A stretch of 64,000 bases of DNA from positions 1-64,000 of the forward strand of contig CAWBOB010000002.1 in NCBI GenBank assembly GCA_963790335.1, in the 5' to 3' direction. The stretch's first letter is position 1, and every line of letters begins with the position of its first letter. A program made the position numbers and the translations under genes. Shown one piece after another: positions 18,351 to 27,926 of the stretch. The DNA is from JAOUEA01 sp963790335 (GTDB taxonomy: Bacteria; Actinomycetota; UBA4738; HRBIN12). The notes beneath the pieces are model-generated. The model was not told where the DNA came from. It was given only the letters and a program-made list of their open reading frames with translations, and searched no databases.

Positions 18351-19100
18351 GCCTCTGCATGCGGACGGCTTCGAGATGCCCTCCTTGTTCGTGTTCTTTG
18401 CCGACGGCACCTTCAACGGTTCCTCCACCCCTGTCTCTCTCGACCGGCCTGATCTTCAAGCGATCGCCTTGCACGACGGCTTCGTGTACGCCGTGGGCGT
18501 GCACCCTGAGGATGCGTCGGCGCCAAGCAGCTTCCCCACTCGGGTCATGGTCGTCTAGGTCCGCACGCGGCCGAGGGTGACCTTCGACGAAAGCTACAAC
18601 GGCGGTACGGGCCGTTCACTTAGACCTGCGATCACGTATGACCAGTACGGAGTCGTGACGAGCTATGAACCTCGCGACATCGCGATCAACAGCGCAACGG
18701 GAAGGATCTATGTCGTCGGGAGAAGTACGACTGCTCCCAGGACGACTGCTCTTCCTACACCTATGGGTTCGCGACCAGGCTGAAGGTGAGCGGTGGCGTG
18801 GATGCAGCCTTCGGCAGTGGTGGAGAGATCGTCGCGGTGTGTTCCAACGTGGATGGTGCATACGCCGTCGCGTTGCACGGAGCCAGGACGGTGGCGGGCG
18901 GTACATCTAACGACAAGTGGGGTGACAACAAGGATCGCTTCAGCCTCAGCGCCGTCAGCGGCTTCCGTTCGTTCCGTCGCCAAGCCTGCTATCCCACTTC
19001 CAACAAGACGGTGGGCGCGAAGATCGAGGATCTGGCTTTCAGTGGCGGGAAGGTGATCGCGGTTGGAGGGCGACACACCGCCAGGTATCGCACGTCATGA
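18351..19100 (+). pseudogene. delta-60-repeat-like secreted beta-propeller fragment, multiply frameshifted
   Basis: Pieces in different frames read like one repeat protein: LHDGFVYAVGVHPEDASAPS, ITYDQYGVVTSYEPRDIAIN, SATGRIYVVGRS, VSGGVDAAFGSGGEIVAVCS, NVDGAYAVALHGARTVAGG and IEDLAFSGGKVIAVGG. The pattern of short GxVYAVG/GRIYVVG strands and GVDAAFGSGG resembles delta-60 repeat proteins. These are exported propeller-like proteins of unknown function. The 5' end is missing and several indels interrupt it. Start and end are approximate. Confidence 0.45.
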
Positions 19101-19202
19101 TCAGCAACCTCCGAACAAGAGCTCGCGGCGCTCAGTGAGGCCGGCCGTGACGTGTCACTGGCCTAGTCTGCACGCCCTCGCCCGATGGAAGGAGACCCAA
19201 TC

Positions 19203-19770
19203 ATGAAAGCGCCCCGGATCGCCCGCTTGCTTGCTTCGATGCGCGGAGCTGCCCTCCTCGCCGCCTTGCTGGTCGTTGTGCTCGCAACGATGGCTCAGAG
19301 CTTCGATGGCGACCCCTTGATCATCGGGGGATCGAATCAAGCCGGCACCGGTTCAGGGAACGGAGCCTTTCACCGACTGGGACGTCTCCCGGGCTGAGCC
19401 TTACGGCATCCGGATCCATAGGACGGCGGTGGAACTCCCCTGAAGGTTCTCGCCTGGGACTACAACCTGAATCCTGCCCTGGTCGTCGCGGGCAACGCGA
19501 TCGCCCTCGAGACGTCGGGCAGAATCATCCTGGGCGGCCGCAGCGGTGTCGCGACCGTGCCCCGTCGGCGCCAACCGGGTCACCATCAGCGCGCTGGACA
19601 GCGTCGACCCGATCACGCCGGCCACGTTGGTGCTCGCGACCGTGCAGCAGACCGCCGGCGGGGCGATGGTCAAGGCGGCGGTGCCGAACCCCGCGCCGGA
19701 GAGCTTCACCATCTATCTGAACAAGGCCGCCACGGTGAAGACCGTGGTCGCGTGGACGCTGGTCAACTGA
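19203..19770 (+). CDS. small exported protein of the DGDP-type family, frameshifted
   Basis: ATG 19203 follows a good AAGGAG at 19186-19191. A signal peptide (LLAALLVVVLATMAQSFDGD) leads into DGDPLIIGGSNQAGTGS. A shifted frame gives LKVLAWDYNLNPALVVAGNA, TVPVGANRVTISALDSVDPI, VLATVQQTAGGAMVKAAVPN and TIYLNKAATVKTVVAWTLVN to a TGA at 19770. The frame changes near 19380, 19440 and 19550. A relative with the same opening lies at 23477. Function unknown; it is probably secreted. Confidence 0.6.
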
Positions 19771-19869
19771 GGTCGCGGAAGGAGTTCGGTGCGATGACTC
19801 AAAACCCCGAGCCAACGTTCCGCCCCTCGACCGATTGACCGACCAACGGGTAGTTCCCATGCTGCACAG

Positions 19870-21032
19870 GTGAAGTCCCCCAAACACATCGTCACGACGG
19901 TCGTAGCGGCTACGGCTCTGGCCACATTTCCTTCAACGTCTGTAAGTGCAGCAACCGCATGTGCCTTCCAACCCGGCAGCGGGAGCATCATGGTGTCGCT
20001 CGGCGATGAAAATCGTTGGAGCATCGTGATCGTGAATAGCGGTCGGATCGTCCTTCGGAACGCGACGAGCACCATCGAGTGTGGCGGCGCGACCGCAACG
20101 AACACCGTGGAGGTGCAGGTCCGCGGTCCGATCGGGCCCGGCACATGGTTCGGCGTCCGGAACGACGGAGCGGGCGGACGCTTCCCGGCCGACATCGCCT
20201 TCGACGTGGGCCTGGGGCGGATCCCGCGGCCGGATACGGGGACGAGGACACGCTCGCGATCTGGGGAACACCGGCCAGAGACCGGTACTCATCCGACTAC
20301 GACATGGATGCCGCGTCCTCATACCCCGAGGCGCGCACGGGCGTGATGAACATGGATGGCACGCTCATGAACCTGGCGGGACTGCTGGTGATCGACGTTC
20401 GCCTCGGGTCAGGCGACGATGAGTACGCCGGGTCAGCCAGGTACCTCGACGCGGGCAGGGGTGCAGACGACATCCAGATCCTGTCGTACTGGGAGAACGA
20501 CGTGAGGGGTGGGCCAGGCAACGATCTGATGAGGAGCGACCGAGAGGGGTTCCGCAACATCCAGAACGCTCGTGGCGGACCCGGGGATGACACCATCTCG
20601 CACGCGCTCACCATCTGGGGTGGACCGGGAGAAGACTTCATCGACGGTGCGAGCGATGCGAAGATCATCGAGGGCACTGGGCCCAACGGCGCCGACACCA
20701 TCATCGGTCGTTCGGACACCACCGTCGTGTACTCAGGTAGAACCGCGGACATCGTCGTCCGCATGGACGGGAAAGCCAACGACGGTGAGGCAGGCGAGCA
20801 CGACAACGTGATGATCGGGCTGATCACCTCAAGATGGGCTCTGGAGACGACCTGTTCGTCGGCTCGGCGGGCGACGAGGTCGTCTGGGCCTTTCAGGGGA
20901 CGACACGATGCTTGGGCGAGCTGGAAACGACGGCCTAGTGGGCCTCTCAGGTCATGACACGGCAGATGGCGGCCCGGGTAAGGACAGCTGTACTGCTGCT
21001 GAGGTAAGACGCTCATGCGAGTACTCATGGTG
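19870..21032 (+). CDS. exported RTX-like (haemolysin-type calcium-binding repeat) protein, frameshifted
   Basis: GTG 19870 opens a signal peptide (ATALATFPSTSVSAATACAF). A beta-rich head (LGDENRWSIVIVNSGRIVL) is followed by many glycine/aspartate repeats: RLGSGDDEYAGSA, VRGGPGNDLMRSD, ARGGPGDDTIS, WGGPGEDFIDGASD, MGSGDDLFVGSAGDE and GRAGNDGLVGLSGHDTADGG. The tail GPGKDSCTAAEVRRSCEYSW is the cysteine-bearing cap often found at the end of actinobacterial proteins of this kind. Frames shift near 20230 and 20830-20890. It should fold as calcium-bound parallel beta rolls outside the cell. No type I secretion genes are nearby, and the N-terminal signal argues for Sec export. Confidence 0.72.
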
Positions 21033-21326
21033 AGCCCACACAAGCAGAGGCTTCGCCGGACTCCACTTCTTCTGCGGTCTGTTCCGCGTAAGAGACCTGG
21101 CGAACGTGAGTGTGGGAGGACTAGGCGTTGATGCACGAGGCCGCCACGGCCGGGGTATCGGCACGGATGACCCTCGGGTGGTAGACGGCTTCACCCTCTT
21201 GCGTGAACTGTCGCAGGTGTTTAGCCGAGTAGGTCGAGCGCCCATCGACCCGCCTCGCAACCGGATTAAGTGCAAACATCCTCGGCCCATTGAATGTCCC
21301 CATTGAATACGGCGACACGGCCCAGA
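21033..21326. other. region without a recognised gene
   Basis: Both strands have short open frames, but none has a convincing start, RBS or protein-like composition. Confidence 0.25.
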
Positions 21327-21618
21327 TCAGACGTCCCCTGCGGCCTCAAACCCTGGCCCGTCGACCTCTGTCCGCACGATGGTCAGCCCGCTCAACGGGC
21401 CCCCGGGATGAGTGATCCAGGCGGGGAGTCGAACGTCAGGCCACTCCACGGAACAAGGGCATTGTTCAAGTGTCGGACGCCTTCCTCGGGGACGGGAATC
21501 GCCACACGCTGGCGGTCGCGAGGGGCTGCTGGCCTCGCCCCGGAGGTCGATCACGGTGCCAGCGATGAAGCCGACGACTATCAGGCCGACCCACAGCGAC
21601 CCACGTCACGCGCCTCAT
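21327..21618 (-). CDS. small membrane-anchored hypothetical protein, frameshifted
   Basis: On the minus strand an ATG at 21618 (RRVTWVA) leads, after one frame change, into a hydrophobic segment WVGLIVVGFIAGTVIDLRG. An outside part follows (EASSPSRPPACGDSRP, WPDVRLPAWITHPGGPLSG, IVRTEVDGPGFEAAG). It looks like a one-helix protein with a short exported tail. No family recognised. Confidence 0.3.
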
Positions 21619-21980
21619 ATGCCCGAGCTTAGGTCAGGCGTGGAGCCAAAACATCGGCCACACGGCTAGCCTTGCGGCGCACCGCCCTCCGCCCTGCATG
21701 CGAAGTAGTGGTATCCATCGGTCCTTCCCTCGCTCGGTCGCTCAATCACACGACCACTTCGGACATCAGTAGATCGAGGTGGTCATGCGGTCCCCATACT
21801 TCCTCGCTGTCGTGCCCGCCATTAACTGACTCCTCGGTCGGCCCCTCGAGGGCGCTCAGGGAGCATCGGTGCGAAGTCCCGCTGGACCTAGTTCGTACGC
21901 CTAATCAGGGGCGATCCGCCTGTTGTGCTGCGGGGGATCTTCGGGATACCGTCGGTCGATCAGCGCCCCAGGAGGACTCG
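21619..21980. other. region without a recognised gene, ending in a strong RBS
   Basis: I see no convincing gene. The last bases contain AGGAGG at 21970-21975, which serves the TTG start at 21981. Confidence 0.3.
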
Positions 21981-22546
21981 TTGAAGCATCGGTCCCACGT
22001 CGTCATGGCGATCGTGATCATCGTACTCGCCTCCGTGGTGCTCCCCCTCGAGAAGGCGCAAGCGTGCTCCTGCGTCGGCATGTCGCCTCGCTTCTTCAAG
22101 CTCTATGACGGCGACCCAAACTTCCCCTACGACGTGATCTTCGAGGGCGTCGCCACCGAGACGATCGATACGTTCCCGAACAACTCGGCTGTGTCGTTCC
22201 GGGTCAGCGCCGTCTACAGGGGCGACGTAGCACTCGGATCCGTTGTTGACGTTCAGGATGACTGGGTTTGCGGATCCATCAGCAGTACGTCCATGGGCAC
22301 GTCTACTCGCTGTTCGTGGAGCCCGCGGAGCCGTCCAGCTCTGTCGACTTCAACTCCGGATGTGGCAAGGAGATCATCGGGTCGCTCAATCACGAGAGGT
22401 GGGGCCTGCCTGAACCCGAACGGTTGCGGGTCGCCGGGACGGCTGATGCCGCCCCCGCTCATGCATGGCCACCGATCTTTATCGCCTTAGCCGGTGGCAC
22501 CCTGATCGGATCAGCAGTCACCCTGATCCTCAAGAGGTCCCGATGA
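21981..22546 (+). CDS. exported TIMP/NTR-like CSC protein with C-terminal TM helix, frameshifted
   Basis: The start TTG 21981 is set by AGGAGG five bases upstream. A signal peptide ends in the QACSCVGM motif typical of bacterial netrin/TIMP-like domains. It continues YDVIFEGVATETID and VSFRVSAVYRGDVALGSVVD, then after a frame change near 22262 HVYSLFVEPAEPSSSVDFNS. It ends in a membrane helix and basic tail (FIALAGGTLIGSAVTLILKR). This is a common actinobacterial surface protein of unknown role. Its stop overlaps the next start (ATGA at 22543). Confidence 0.68.
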
Positions 22547-22984
22547 GACGCCTGCCGCCGTTGTGATCGTGGTCGGGATGATGTGGGTCCCGAGCTGACT
22601 CACGCTTATCCCGATCTCTGCGTATGGTCCGCTCCCGATACGTTCTACGCCCAGTACGACCAAGTGTTCACCGGCAGGGTCCTGCAGAGCCATCAGCCGC
22701 ACCGGGTCGTGTTCTTCGTCGACACGGTTCTGAAGGGCCGACAGATCGAGGTGGGAACCAAGGTCAGCGTACGGATCCACGACTGGTGGCCACAGCAGTT
22801 GGACGAAGGGATTCGCTACACGGTCCCTGCCTATACCGAATGGGTGCCGGCCAGCGCCCAGAAGAAGAAGATCCACTCACCGTTCTGTGCCCCGATCACC
22901 TACCCGGTCATCAATCCCACCGCCTACGGCCTGACCGTGATCGACAGCCTGCTGCCACCACACTTCAGCCGCTACCGCTCCTAA
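22543..22984 (+). CDS. exported TIMP-like paralogue of the preceding gene, frameshifted in the signal peptide
   Basis: ATG 22543 overlaps the previous stop. The signal-peptide region MRRLPP to VVGMMWVPELTHAYP needs frame changes near 22560 and 22583. The mature part reads DTFYAQYDQVFTGRVLQ, VVFFVDTVLKGRQIEVGTK and VSVRIHDWWPQQLDEG, with the same build as the upstream TIMP-like protein but no CSC motif. The C-terminal membrane anchor is absent. The two probably act together at the cell surface. Confidence 0.55.
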
Positions 22985-23055
22985 GGGGGGCGGATAATCG
23001 AGGACGCTAGAGGACGCGGTGACCATTCTGTTCGCCCCTCTCGAAAGGAGACGTC

Positions 23056-23384
23056 TTGACGAAGCACCGATTCGTGATCGCGCTCATGACTCTGCTGGTA
23101 GTCGGCTCGTTTGCTGGCGCGTCGGCTCAAGTCTCCTCGGGGATGCCGACATCACGAGGTCGGAACCGCGCAGATCCCCGCCGGAGAGGTCCGCACACGC
23201 ATCACGCACGGCGTCTCAGATGGCCCCGGCGACTGGATCCAGCTCTACTTCACGCCCACGGGCCGCACTCCCGTGGCCTACTCCTACCGCGAGGTGAACC
23301 AGGGAGTCGGCATCCTCAAGATCGATCGCCGGCGCCCGCCGGTGGGTCTCCTTCACGTACCAGGTCGTGGCTTGGGAGCCGTAG
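23056..23384 (+). CDS. small exported protein, frameshifted
   Basis: TTG 23056 lies after AAAGGAGAC. The signal peptide TKHRFVIALMTLLVVGSFAG is nearly the same as that of the gene at 23477. The mature part, joined across shifts near 23140 and 23330, reads EVGTAQIPAGEVRTRITHGV, GDWIQLYFTPTGRTPVAYSY, REVNQGVGILKID and FTYQVVAWEP before a TAG at 23384. Function unknown. The closely matching leader suggests duplication of a secreted-protein cassette. Confidence 0.5.
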
Positions 23385-23476
23385 GGCCCAGGGCGTGCTC
23401 ACACTCTCGACGAGGTGCCGACGTGCGCCTGGCAGATTGCCCCTTGCCCACCAAACCCACATGAGGAGGTCTCACC

Positions 23477-23980
23477 GTGACCAAGTATCGATTCGTCATC
23501 GCTCTGATCGCTCTGCTGGTCCTGGGCACTACCGCCATCGCGACCGGTGCTGACGGCGATCCCGCCATCCTCGGCCAGGAGAACGACAGCGAGACGCGCA
23601 CTACATTCGTCGGGTCTGTTGGATTCAACTTCCTCGAAGCCGACCTCACGACCATTGGCAGTCTCGCAGCAACCCAGGCGAGCCTCGGACAGTTCGGTAT
23701 CCAGTTCGACAAGGGGAGCCCGACGACAGGGATCGTGAGGATCCCTGGCGGCGCCACCCAGTTCAAGTTCCGGATCCAGAAGGCCGGGGCGGCCCGCACG
23801 CAGTTCGTCTTCCTGCAGTGTGACGGGGGACGATCCGAGCTATCGGACCTCCTACGAGCAGCGGACGATCCCGATCGAGCAGGACGTCATGCGGGACAGC
23901 GTGATCACGATCTACCTGACAAGGCTCCTCCACCGGGTGGCCTGAAGGTCACGTACTGGGAGATTGCGGAAGGGCGGTAG
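23477..23980 (+). CDS. small exported protein of the DGDP-type family, with a compensated frame change
   Basis: GTG 23477 follows AGGAGG. Signal peptide TKYRFVIALIALLVLGTTA, then GADGDPAILGQENDSETRTT, SLGQFGIQFDKGSPTTGIVR and FKFRIQKAGAARTQFVFLQC. A stretch near 23830-23930 reads better in another frame (SYRTSYEQRTIPIEQDVMRD, SVITIYLT). The original frame then resumes (PPPGGLKVTYWEIAEGR). It shares the DGDP-I-G opening with the protein at 19203 and the signal peptide with that at 23056. Function unknown. Confidence 0.55.
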   Translation: MTKYRFVIALIALLVLGTTAIATGADGDPAILGQENDSETRTTFVGSVGFNFLEADLTTIGSLAATQASLGQFGIQFDKGSPTTGIVRIPGGATQFKFRIQKAGAARTQFVFLQCDGGRSELSDLLRAADDPDRAGRHAGQRDHDLPDKAPPPGGLKVTYWEIAEGR

Positions 23981-23984
23981 CACG

Positions 23985-24369
23985 AACCCGGCCAGGTAAT
24001 CGTCAGGCGAGAGTCTCAGCCGTGATCCCTTGCATCTCGCCTTTGGCGCCTACGGTTCGACCGCTGGCTCAAACGTAGTACGTCCGAACTTGACCACCAG
24101 TTTCAGCGGAGCCTGCGTGGCTGGGACTAGGGAAGTGCGAGCATGCCTTCGGGAAGGATTCATCTTGCCAGGGACGTGCAAATCCGGTGTGGACGTGTTG
24201 GCCGAAGGCTACCCTCGACCGAGTCGGCGCCGCGTCAGAGAGTTCGCCGCCGACCCCCCGCGGGGTCTCCGGCGGGTCGTTGATGATGGGGATTGGCGGC
24301 GACCCAGTCGGCCAAGGCTGAAGGACGTCCCACCGGGCGCCGATGATGATCCTGCGAGGAGGAGAGGTC
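23985..24369. other. region without a recognised gene
   Basis: No convincing gene on either strand. The end holds GAGGAGGAGAGG at about 24354-24366, the RBS of the next gene. Confidence 0.3.
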
Positions 24370-24783
24370 ATGAGGGTCCACATCTGGTGCGACGGCTCGG
24401 CGATGCCGAACGGTGGTCCCGCCGGCGCGGGGTACGTGGTTGTCGGGGAGAAGGTGCGGCTGTTGGGGTCGGACGCGTTCGGCGACGCGTCGAACAACGT
24501 CGCGGAGTACACGGCGGTGCGGAACGCCCTTCGGGCCGCCGCAAACGCGGGCGCGACCTCGGCGTACGTCCGCCTCGACTCGTCGGTCGTCATCAAGCAG
24601 CTCACGAAGAAGTCGAGAACGCGGGCCGAGCACCTGATCCGGCTCAAGGCCGAGGTCGAGGAGCAGCGCGCCCGATACCCCGGGGGCGTGACGTTCGCAC
24701 GGATTCCCCGCGAGCGAAACGCGGTGGCTGACCGGCTCGCGAAAGACGCTGCCCTCGTCTCGAAGCGGAGGAAGAAGGCGTGA
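24370..24783 (+). CDS. ribonuclease HI-like protein (RVT_3 type)
   Basis: Intact, 137 residues from ATG 24370 after a strong GGAGGAGAGG. The RNase H fold is shown by VHIWCDGSAMPNGGPAGAGY (first aspartate), NNVAEYTAVRNALR (glutamate), YVRLDSSVVIKQL (second aspartate) and RIPRERNAVADRLAKDAA (fourth acidic site). All four catalytic positions are present. It should cleave RNA in RNA/DNA hybrids, though this subgroup is little studied. A second RNase H-like gene lies at 58526 with a more canonical GASRGNPGPAGAG motif. Confidence 0.85.
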   Translation: MRVHIWCDGSAMPNGGPAGAGYVVVGEKVRLLGSDAFGDASNNVAEYTAVRNALRAAANAGATSAYVRLDSSVVIKQLTKKSRTRAEHLIRLKAEVEEQRARYPGGVTFARIPRERNAVADRLAKDAALVSKRRKKA

Positions 24784-24947
24784 GGGGCACAGGGAAGTGA
24801 TAGCCTAGGATTAGTCAGGCGATCGCCGTCGTGAAGAACGAGGGCGGCCGCTGAACTTGGCTACGGTCGAGCGTGCGGGGCGTCCGGTCTTGCTGGTGAA
24901 GTCTCAGAGTCTCCCACGCGCAATCCAACGAACTTGGAGCGGTTGTG

Positions 24948-25505
24948 ATGGTCGACGAGTTCCTCGCCGAACTCGGTGCCCAAGAGGTCATAACCTGTCA
25001 TCCGAGCACTCGATGGGCAGTGGTCGCGGCTCAAGACGTGGCCGTACCCATCACGAACGACGTGCTGGAGCCTGGTCGACAGATCATGCCGGACGTGTGG
25101 TTTGCCCTGGTTGCCCTTCGAGCCTCTCTTCGAGCTGTTGACCTCGCGAAGAAAGCATTCCCGAAGGAGGCGAGCGAGATCGATCAGGTTGCGGGCCAGT
25201 TGGCCGAACGGGGAGCCGACTGGACGCGGGCTCGGAACGTGTTCGAGCACATCGACGAGTACTTCCTCGGTGAGGGCCTCCTCCAGCGGAAGAGCGAGTC
25301 CGTGCGGCCGGACCGATACTTGCCCATGGTGGCGACACAGCGGCAGAAGGATGCATCCAGTTTGCGATCTGTCTCTGTGAAGGTTGGTCCTGGTGAGGAG
25401 ATCGATCTCTTCCCGACGATCGACGCCGTGATCGCGGTCCTTCGTGAGGTCCAGGACATCATCGGCGCACCGGCGCCGATGCCCGCCGACCCTGAACTCG
25501 AGTAG
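24948..25505 (+). CDS. hypothetical protein (185 aa)
   Basis: Intact frame from ATG 24948 with TTGGAGC upstream. The sequence is soluble and partly helical: VDEFLAELGAQEVITCHPST, FALVALRASLRAVDLAKKAF, ERGADWTRARNVFEHIDEYF. The end is charged (EEIDLFPTIDAVIAVLREVQ). The RARNVFEHIDEY block resembles HEPN-like or abortive-infection-associated helices only loosely. I do not recognise the family. Confidence 0.65.
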   Translation: MVDEFLAELGAQEVITCHPSTRWAVVAAQDVAVPITNDVLEPGRQIMPDVWFALVALRASLRAVDLAKKAFPKEASEIDQVAGQLAERGADWTRARNVFEHIDEYFLGEGLLQRKSESVRPDRYLPMVATQRQKDASSLRSVSVKVGPGEEIDLFPTIDAVIAVLREVQDIIGAPAPMPADPELE

Positions 25506-25705
25506 GTCAAAGTCAGCGGTACGCGGGACGTCGGTCGACCGACGAGTTCTTCGTGCCAGGCGCCGCTCGCCCCAACGAGGGTCTTCTCGACTTGGAACTC
25601 ACCGCGGCATGACACATTCGGAGTGACTACGGAGCAGCCGACGGAGTCGCTGACCGGGCGGTGGCGGGGCGAGACATTTGACGAGATCGAAAGAGAAATC
25701 GTGAA

Positions 25706-26180
25706 GTGAAGTCATCGCCTCGCCTGGCCGCGCTCGTGCCGCGTCGTCTCGGTGCACCCACGACCGACCACCCGGAGCTGCCGGCCGCGTTCGAAGTCGT
25801 CGCCGATCAGGCAGCCGAGTGGCAGATGTCGTCCACTCGGCGACTCTGGGAGGCAAGCGCCATGCTGAGCGGCTCGGACAAGGGTCGCGCGTACGCGCTT
25901 GCCGGGCAAATGGGAGCTCCTGGGTGAGCAGTTGGCCCTGGCTTACGCTGCCGCCGCCGACGTGCATCTGTGGCGGGCGCACCGAGATGGTAGCGGCGAT
26001 CAAACAGCAGCGGAAATGTCGATGCGCGGCATGGCTGAGGCAGAAGGCTACTTCGTCGTGGCTGCCTCTCGCCCTCGCGACGTCGCCCTGTACTCGCTCT
26101 CGCTTTCCGCCGTGCTCCGAGAACTGCTCATTCCGAAGCTGAAGCTCAAGAATCTCGAAGTATTCTCCGAGCATCGGCGA
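25706..26180 (+). pseudogene. hypothetical protein, frameshifted
   Basis: GTG 25706 opens LAALVPRRLGAPTTDHPELP and EVVADQAAEWQMSSTRRLWE. After a shift near 25915 it continues KWELLGEQLALAYAAAADVH, GMAEAEGYFVVAASRP and YSLSLSAVLRELLIPKLKLK. The parts join to one helical soluble protein of about 155 residues. No family recognised. Confidence 0.4.
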
Positions 26181-26189
26181 AACTCGGAT

Positions 26190-26451
26190 CACGCTCGCAC
26201 CTCTCACCGTGAAGGCAATGGCTGCAGTGGCTGCCCATCATGGGAGCCCGTCCGTAATCGACTTGATCGAGCCTGTCGTCGAATACGGGACCTCGGAAGC
26301 TTGGCTCTCGCTCTACGAACGCCGGGGTGAGGATTCCATCGATGGCGTCCGCAGAGCGCGGGTCTCTATGGCCGAGCAAGCGGCAGCCATGGGTCGCGAG
26401 GGAGGGCACGACGAGTCTGTGGATCGGTCCGAGGGATCGCGCGACTGCTGA
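26190..26451 (+). pseudogene. hypothetical protein fragment
   Basis: The frame around 26190 reads TRITLAPLTVKAMAAVAAHH and VIDLIEPVVEYGTSEAWLSL, then a stop at 26451 after a likely frame change near 26335. It may be the C-terminal part of the preceding gene. No function can be given. Confidence 0.3.
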
Positions 26452-26959
26452 CCTACTCGAAGCTGAAGCAGGTGGCATCGATCGCCGACCGCTCGCTCCT
26501 TGCCCTCGCCGGGAGCCTGGAGCGATTCGAAGAAGACGCTGGCCGACACCAGCGACCACCTCGGTGGCCCTCGGCTCCGCCGATCTGGGCGATGACTCCG
26601 GCAGCGACCAATGGAGATGCGGTGAGCTACTAGACCTCGAGCGCCTCGAGTTTCCGCTGACTCGTATTCCCGGCCGAAGCGCCGCGTGTGGCCGAACTCA
26701 CGAAGCGCCTCGAGGAGGGCGCGCCATCGGCTCCGGGCCTGCTACGGGCTCGAGTTCGGGTGTGGCACGATCCGAGCAGATGCCGGGTGAGCAAACGAGA
26801 GCGAACAAGCAGGTGCGCTCGGTCGCTGCCCAGACCTGCGCGAGCGTGCCAGCAGGGCCCGGCACGGAACCTGACCTCCACCAAGCCGGATTCGTGGTAA
26901 CCCTTCCCGAGATGTCAGCAGCTCGGTGCCAGTACCGAGCCGAGCAGTCGGGCTCGGAG
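26452..26959. other. region without a recognised gene
   Basis: Short overlapping open frames exist on both strands. Only a helical stretch in one plus frame (LLTYSKLKQVASIADRSLLA near 26450-26510) looks protein-like, and it has no start. Confidence 0.25.
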
Positions 26960-27086
26960 TAGGTGGAATGATCCGGAGCCGCCCGGGTCCGTCGTCCGCG
27001 AGGTTGATGAGGACGACACCCACGATAACTACAACTACCCAGAACGCGAATACTGTGAGTCCCGACGGCTGATCATCACCGCTCAT
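26960..27086 (-). CDS. small single-TM hypothetical protein, 3' end uncertain
   Basis: On the minus strand ATG 27086 opens SGDDQPSGLTVFAFWVVVVI then VGVVLINLADDGPGRL. This is a short cytoplasmic head, one membrane helix and the beginning of an outside tail. The open frame continues to 26742, but beyond 26960 it looks like low-complexity basic sequence, so the true end is unclear. Its layout resembles the minus-strand protein at 21327-21618. Confidence 0.35.
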
Positions 27087-27103
27087 ACCTGATGAATCGG
27101 CCG

Positions 27104-27440
27104 GTCATGGCTTGTGCTTGAGCGGGATTCCGGGCGCTGTGCGCGGCGCGAAGCCGAGTTCGCGGAGGGGAGGATGTAGTCGTCGTCATGATGCCGCAAC
27201 GGGCGGGTCGAGGAAGCGCAGCACGCGCTCGGCTTCTCGCTCGACGGCGTCCCAGCTGTGTACCGTGGCGTGAATGGTCAGAGCCGCGGCGGCTTGTGCA
27301 GCAGAGCCTCCAGGTTGATGGCAGCTGGTGGGGCCTGGCGGTGCTCGTCGCCCATGACGGTGGGGCCCACCCAGCCCTGCTCGTCAACGCGCTGCAACGA
27401 CATCGAACCTTCGGCGCGAAACGGCAACGTCGTGATGAGC
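27104..27440 (-). pseudogene. hypothetical protein fragments
   Basis: Minus-strand pieces read MALITTLPFRAEGSMSLQRV, DEQGWVGPTVMGDEHRQAPP, then TIHATVHSWDAVEREAERVL and RELGFAPRTAPGIPLKHKP with a TGA near 27104. They look like one small protein broken by stops and indels. Family unknown. Confidence 0.3.
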
Positions 27441-27926
27441 GCCATGACCATGGACGGCGCGCTGCCATGCGGACCGATCGTTCTCCGGCTCTGGACATGA
27501 CTCGTGGTGCGAGAGATCGCTGGTCGGGGGGAAGCTCTGGACCAGCCAGCGACGGCAGACCGCCCGACGCGAAGGAAGTCCGAAGGAGAGCGGCCCAAGC
27601 CATGGGTTCTACCAGGCGGTTCGATTTAGGGGAGGGTGGCGAATCCGCAAGATGGGAGGTAGACCTCCATCCCTGGCGACCCCCCGACTTTCGCCCGCCG
27701 ACCACAGCCCCTAGACTCGCCGGGTGGCGAGTCCCTCCGTAGAGTCTCGCTGCCGTTGAGCGTACATACCTGTGCATCGCGAACATGTAACCCATCCTCC
27801 GCGTGCACCTAGATGAGCGATGGAAGCCGTAGTTGGCGGTCAGTCTGGGGCATGCTCCCGATCCTGGTTCAGCATCTCCACGAGAAGGAGAGCAGATGAC
27901 CTGCGTACTCCACTTCGGCTGGTGCT
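27441..27926. other. region without a recognised gene
   Basis: No convincing gene. A GGAGAGCAG precedes a short plus-strand ATG at about 27896, but that frame stops after a few codons. Confidence 0.25.

Noticed and set aside
20297..21136. 279-codon minus-strand open frame
   Set aside because: It is antisense to the RTX-like repeats, whose GD-rich code gives Ser/Pro-rich shadows.
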